Assembly: GCA_964543525.1 (NCBI GenBank)
Contig: CAZIYW010000005.1
Span: 1-64,000, forward strand
DNA length: 64,000 nt
Source: CBDVBE01 sp964543525
GTDB taxonomy: Bacteria; Fibrobacterota; Chitinivibrionia; Chitinivibrionales; JANQEN01
Reading direction: 5' to 3'
This document shows, piece after piece, positions 62,096-64,000 of the stretch (its first letter is position 1; each line of letters starts with the position of its first letter). The translations under genes and the position numbers were made by a program. The notes below the pieces were generated by a model, which saw only the letters and a list, made by a program, of their open reading frames with translations, was not told the origin of the DNA and did not search any database.

Positions 62096-63007
62096 ATGAG
62101 TACTACAAGCCCGGAATTCAGATCCGCATTTATCGCATTGATTGGACGGCCGAACAGCGGCAAATCCAGCCTCCTGAATACCGTTCTTGAAGAGAATATC
62201 TCAATTGTTACGCCGATGCCGCAAACAACACAGCGTCCGGTGCGAGGTATTTATAATGGTGATGGATACCAGCTAGTGTTTATCGACACTCCCGGCTTTC
62301 ACCGTGGAAAGCACGCGCTGAACAAATCTATGTATAACCTGGCAGTTAAAATTTTTTCTGATGCGGGCATCGATATTCTCTGTTATATTGTTGATCTTTC
62401 CCGTCGGTTTGGCAGGGAAGAAGCTGAAATAGTACGCCTGGTGGAAGAGATAAAAATACCGGTATGTATCGTTTTTAATAAAATGGATTTGTGTAAATCG
62501 GTGAAATCCGTTACCGAACAGTTTTACACCGAATACCCAGGCCTGCGCCAATTTCCCAGGGTGATTATAAGTGCTGTTTCTCCTGAAGCAAAGGTGCATT
62601 TTCTTGACACAATCGAGCCGTTGCTACCGGTCGGCCCTCAATATTACCCGCCGGACCATATAACCGATGCCAATCTCCGTTTTTTTGCCGCCGAGTTCAT
62701 TCGTAAGCAGATTATTGATTTGACCTGTGAAGAGGTTCCGCATGCTTCCTGCGTAGAAATAGAGGATTATAAGGAGTATGAAACCGGTCATGAAATAACC
62801 GCAACCATTCATGTTGAGACACAGGGACAGAAGGGAATACTCATAGGAAAAAAAGGAAGTATGATTACCCGGATCAGAAAGAAAGCAGCTGAAGTATTGC
62901 AGCTATTAACCGGTAGTAAAGTAAAAATTACCTGCCATGTGAAAGTGTCACCCGGATGGCGTGATAATGTGCAATTTTTATCTTCAATTGGATTGCGGGT
63001 GAAATAA
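62096..63007 (+). CDS. era: GTPase Era
   Basis: This is a 303-residue protein from the ATG at 62096. A TTG four codons earlier is an alternative with GGA upstream. Era binds the 3' end of 16S rRNA and aids 30S assembly. G-motifs are intact: IGRPNSGKSS (G1), TTQRP (G2), DTPGFH (G3), NKMD (G4) and SAVS (G5). The C-terminal KH domain includes GILIGKKGSMITRIRKKA. It starts 27 bp after the transpeptidase gene, so the two may share a transcript. It converges with the GT4 gene 16 bp beyond. Confidence 0.95.
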   Translation: MSTTSPEFRSAFIALIGRPNSGKSSLLNTVLEENISIVTPMPQTTQRPVRGIYNGDGYQLVFIDTPGFHRGKHALNKSMYNLAVKIFSDAGIDILCYIVDLSRRFGREEAEIVRLVEEIKIPVCIVFNKMDLCKSVKSVTEQFYTEYPGLRQFPRVIISAVSPEAKVHFLDTIEPLLPVGPQYYPPDHITDANLRFFAAEFIRKQIIDLTCEEVPHASCVEIEDYKEYETGHEITATIHVETQGQKGILIGKKGSMITRIRKKAAEVLQLLTGSKVKITCHVKVSPGWRDNVQFLSSIGLRVK

Positions 63008-63023
63008 AGGGCGCAAACGGCGC

Positions 63024-64000
63024 TTATTTATAAAGTGCGGCAACCTTCCTTCCGGAATCTTTGCTCATTTCCCAGTAGTGTGATTTCCCATGATGAGATA
63101 AGGTAATCCATTTTTTCTGATTAGCTGCAAGTTCTTCCATTCCTTCGGTAATGGCAGAAGTATCAAGAGGATTGACAAAGAGGGCGTATTGATCGCAGAT
63201 TTCTTTCAGGCTTGGTATATCGGATACCAGCAACGGACACCCATGTATCATTGCCTCAACAGGCGGTAGACCGAGGCCTTCATGAAGAGAGCAGAAAATA
63301 AGACCGCCGGCATGCAGCAGATGAAAGGAATACTGTGACATATCCTCAAATTTTATGAACCCCGGTACCGTGTCCGGCAGTTCCTCTTCAGGGTCAATAT
63401 CACCAAGTACTATCAGTTTATAGTAATCATGATTTTCCTTAAAGGCACAGAACGCTTCAATGGTTCTTCTGAGATTTTTATGCACGGATCCGCCGAGTGT
63501 AATAAAGTAAGGCTCACGCGTATCCGGGGTTTCGTGATGTCCACAGGGGAGCGGAGCATAGACGACGTGAGTAGTACTTTTACTTTTCGGAATTACTCGA
63601 TGTAAATCATTCCTGGTTGCGTCAGATATACAGAGGACGTCGGCACATTGCCGTATCAGCTTTTTCTGCATATACCAGTACCGGGTATTCCGTTTCGATT
63701 CTGCGAAAGGCACATCATTCCACAATTCCACCCCCAGATCATAGACTGTTCCAACAACCTTGCAGTGATGGATTAGTCCCATGCCGACTGAGTGGATAGG
63801 GCCGAGACATATCCAGTAATGAAATATATCGATGTTATATCGGAGGATGAGATAAGGGATTCGATACAGAGCCTGTTTCCAGGAGCACGACGTATAGGGG
63901 ATCCATCTGACCGGCCATGATTTTATATCGTTCGGTAACTTTTTACGATCCGCCCATACATATATGACCGCCGATGGATTTTCCCTGAGGACAGCTTCAG
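63024..64000 (-). CDS. GT4 family glycosyltransferase, cut by the right edge
   Basis: The frame runs leftward and stays open to the window edge, so the start lies outside. The first visible methionine at 63782 is internal: upstream codons read DIFHYWICLGPIHSVG, a typical GT4 N-terminal segment, and there is no stop before 64000. Downstream motifs are VGTVYDL, CISDATRNDL, FITLGGSVHKNLRRTIEAF, LIVLGDIDPEEEL, and FCSLHEGLGLPPVEAMIHGCPLLVSDIPSLKEI, the full Glu/Gly donor loop. About 325 residues are present. It transfers a sugar to an envelope glycan, acceptor unknown. It converges with era. Confidence 0.9.
   Translation of the reverse strand, partial: EAVLRENPSAVIYVWADRKKLPNDIKSWPVRWIPYTSCSWKQALYRIPYLILRYNIDIFHYWICLGPIHSVGMGLIHHCKVVGTVYDLGVELWNDVPFAESKRNTRYWYMQKKLIRQCADVLCISDATRNDLHRVIPKSKSTTHVVYAPLPCGHHETPDTREPYFITLGGSVHKNLRRTIEAFCAFKENHDYYKLIVLGDIDPEEELPDTVPGFIKFEDMSQYSFHLLHAGGLIFCSLHEGLGLPPVEAMIHGCPLLVSDIPSLKEICDQYALFVNPLDTSAITEGMEELAANQKKWITLSHHGKSHYWEMSKDSGRKVAALYK

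Noticed and set aside
1..64000. CRISPR array, integrase, transposon ends or tRNA attachment site that would mark the sulfation island as mobile
   Set aside because: No spaced direct repeats, integrase or transposase motifs, or tRNA were seen. The only tandem array (13354-13432) has no spacers.

Overview
The window is bacterial, Gram-negative and rich in envelope-polysaccharide genes. There is no rRNA, tRNA, CRISPR array or insertion sequence that I can see. A DUF2723 membrane protein, a YfhO protein, FecR-domain proteins without sigma factors, very long TPR proteins and Wza/BY-kinase genes together suggest the Fibrobacterota/FCB group. That is an inference from gene content and I hold it only loosely. 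One run of 10 Ns (60848-60857) shows that this is a draft scaffold.

Region 1 (about 0.3-23.1 kb) is a protein- or glycan-decoration island. It holds three TPR-GT41 (SPINDLY/OGT-like) glycosyltransferases, three CgeB-like glycosyltransferases, a DxD nucleotide-sugar transferase, a GT4 enzyme, a TPR-fused pyruvyltransferase and eight sulfotransferase domains. Two of those sulfotransferase domains are fused to a glycosyltransferase in a single polypeptide. A tiny two-gene plus-strand operon (9595-9992) and a 20-bp minisatellite (13354-13432) lie inside it. The likely output is a heavily glycosylated and sulfated surface protein or glycan. The acceptor is not in the window.

Region 2 (23.4-31.2 kb) holds a YkgJ-type Cys-cluster protein, a secreted 1606-residue TPR solenoid, an orphan response regulator and diaminopimelate decarboxylase. 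Region 3 (31.4-41.5 kb) reads leftward as a capsule/exopolysaccharide export operon: Wza-like, MinD-like ATPase, ExeA-like ATPase, BY-kinase, an SLBB-FecR-LCP-like protein, then RfbD and a divergent solute-binding lipoprotein. The BY-kinase has an extra C-terminal membrane segment and an NTF2-like domain. The next gene joins SLBB, FecR and a degenerate LCP domain in one chain. Both architectures look unusual.

Region 4 (42.2-46.1 kb) is a compact ribD-ribE-ribBA-ribH operon followed by nusB. Region 5 (46.1-64 kb) is a second envelope cluster: DUF2723 and YfhO membrane proteins, two methyltransferases, an LPG-synthase-type flippase-like protein, GT9, GT2 and GT4 enzymes, a FecR-barrel protein, a monofunctional penicillin-binding transpeptidase spanning the N-gap, era, and a GT4 gene cut by the right edge.
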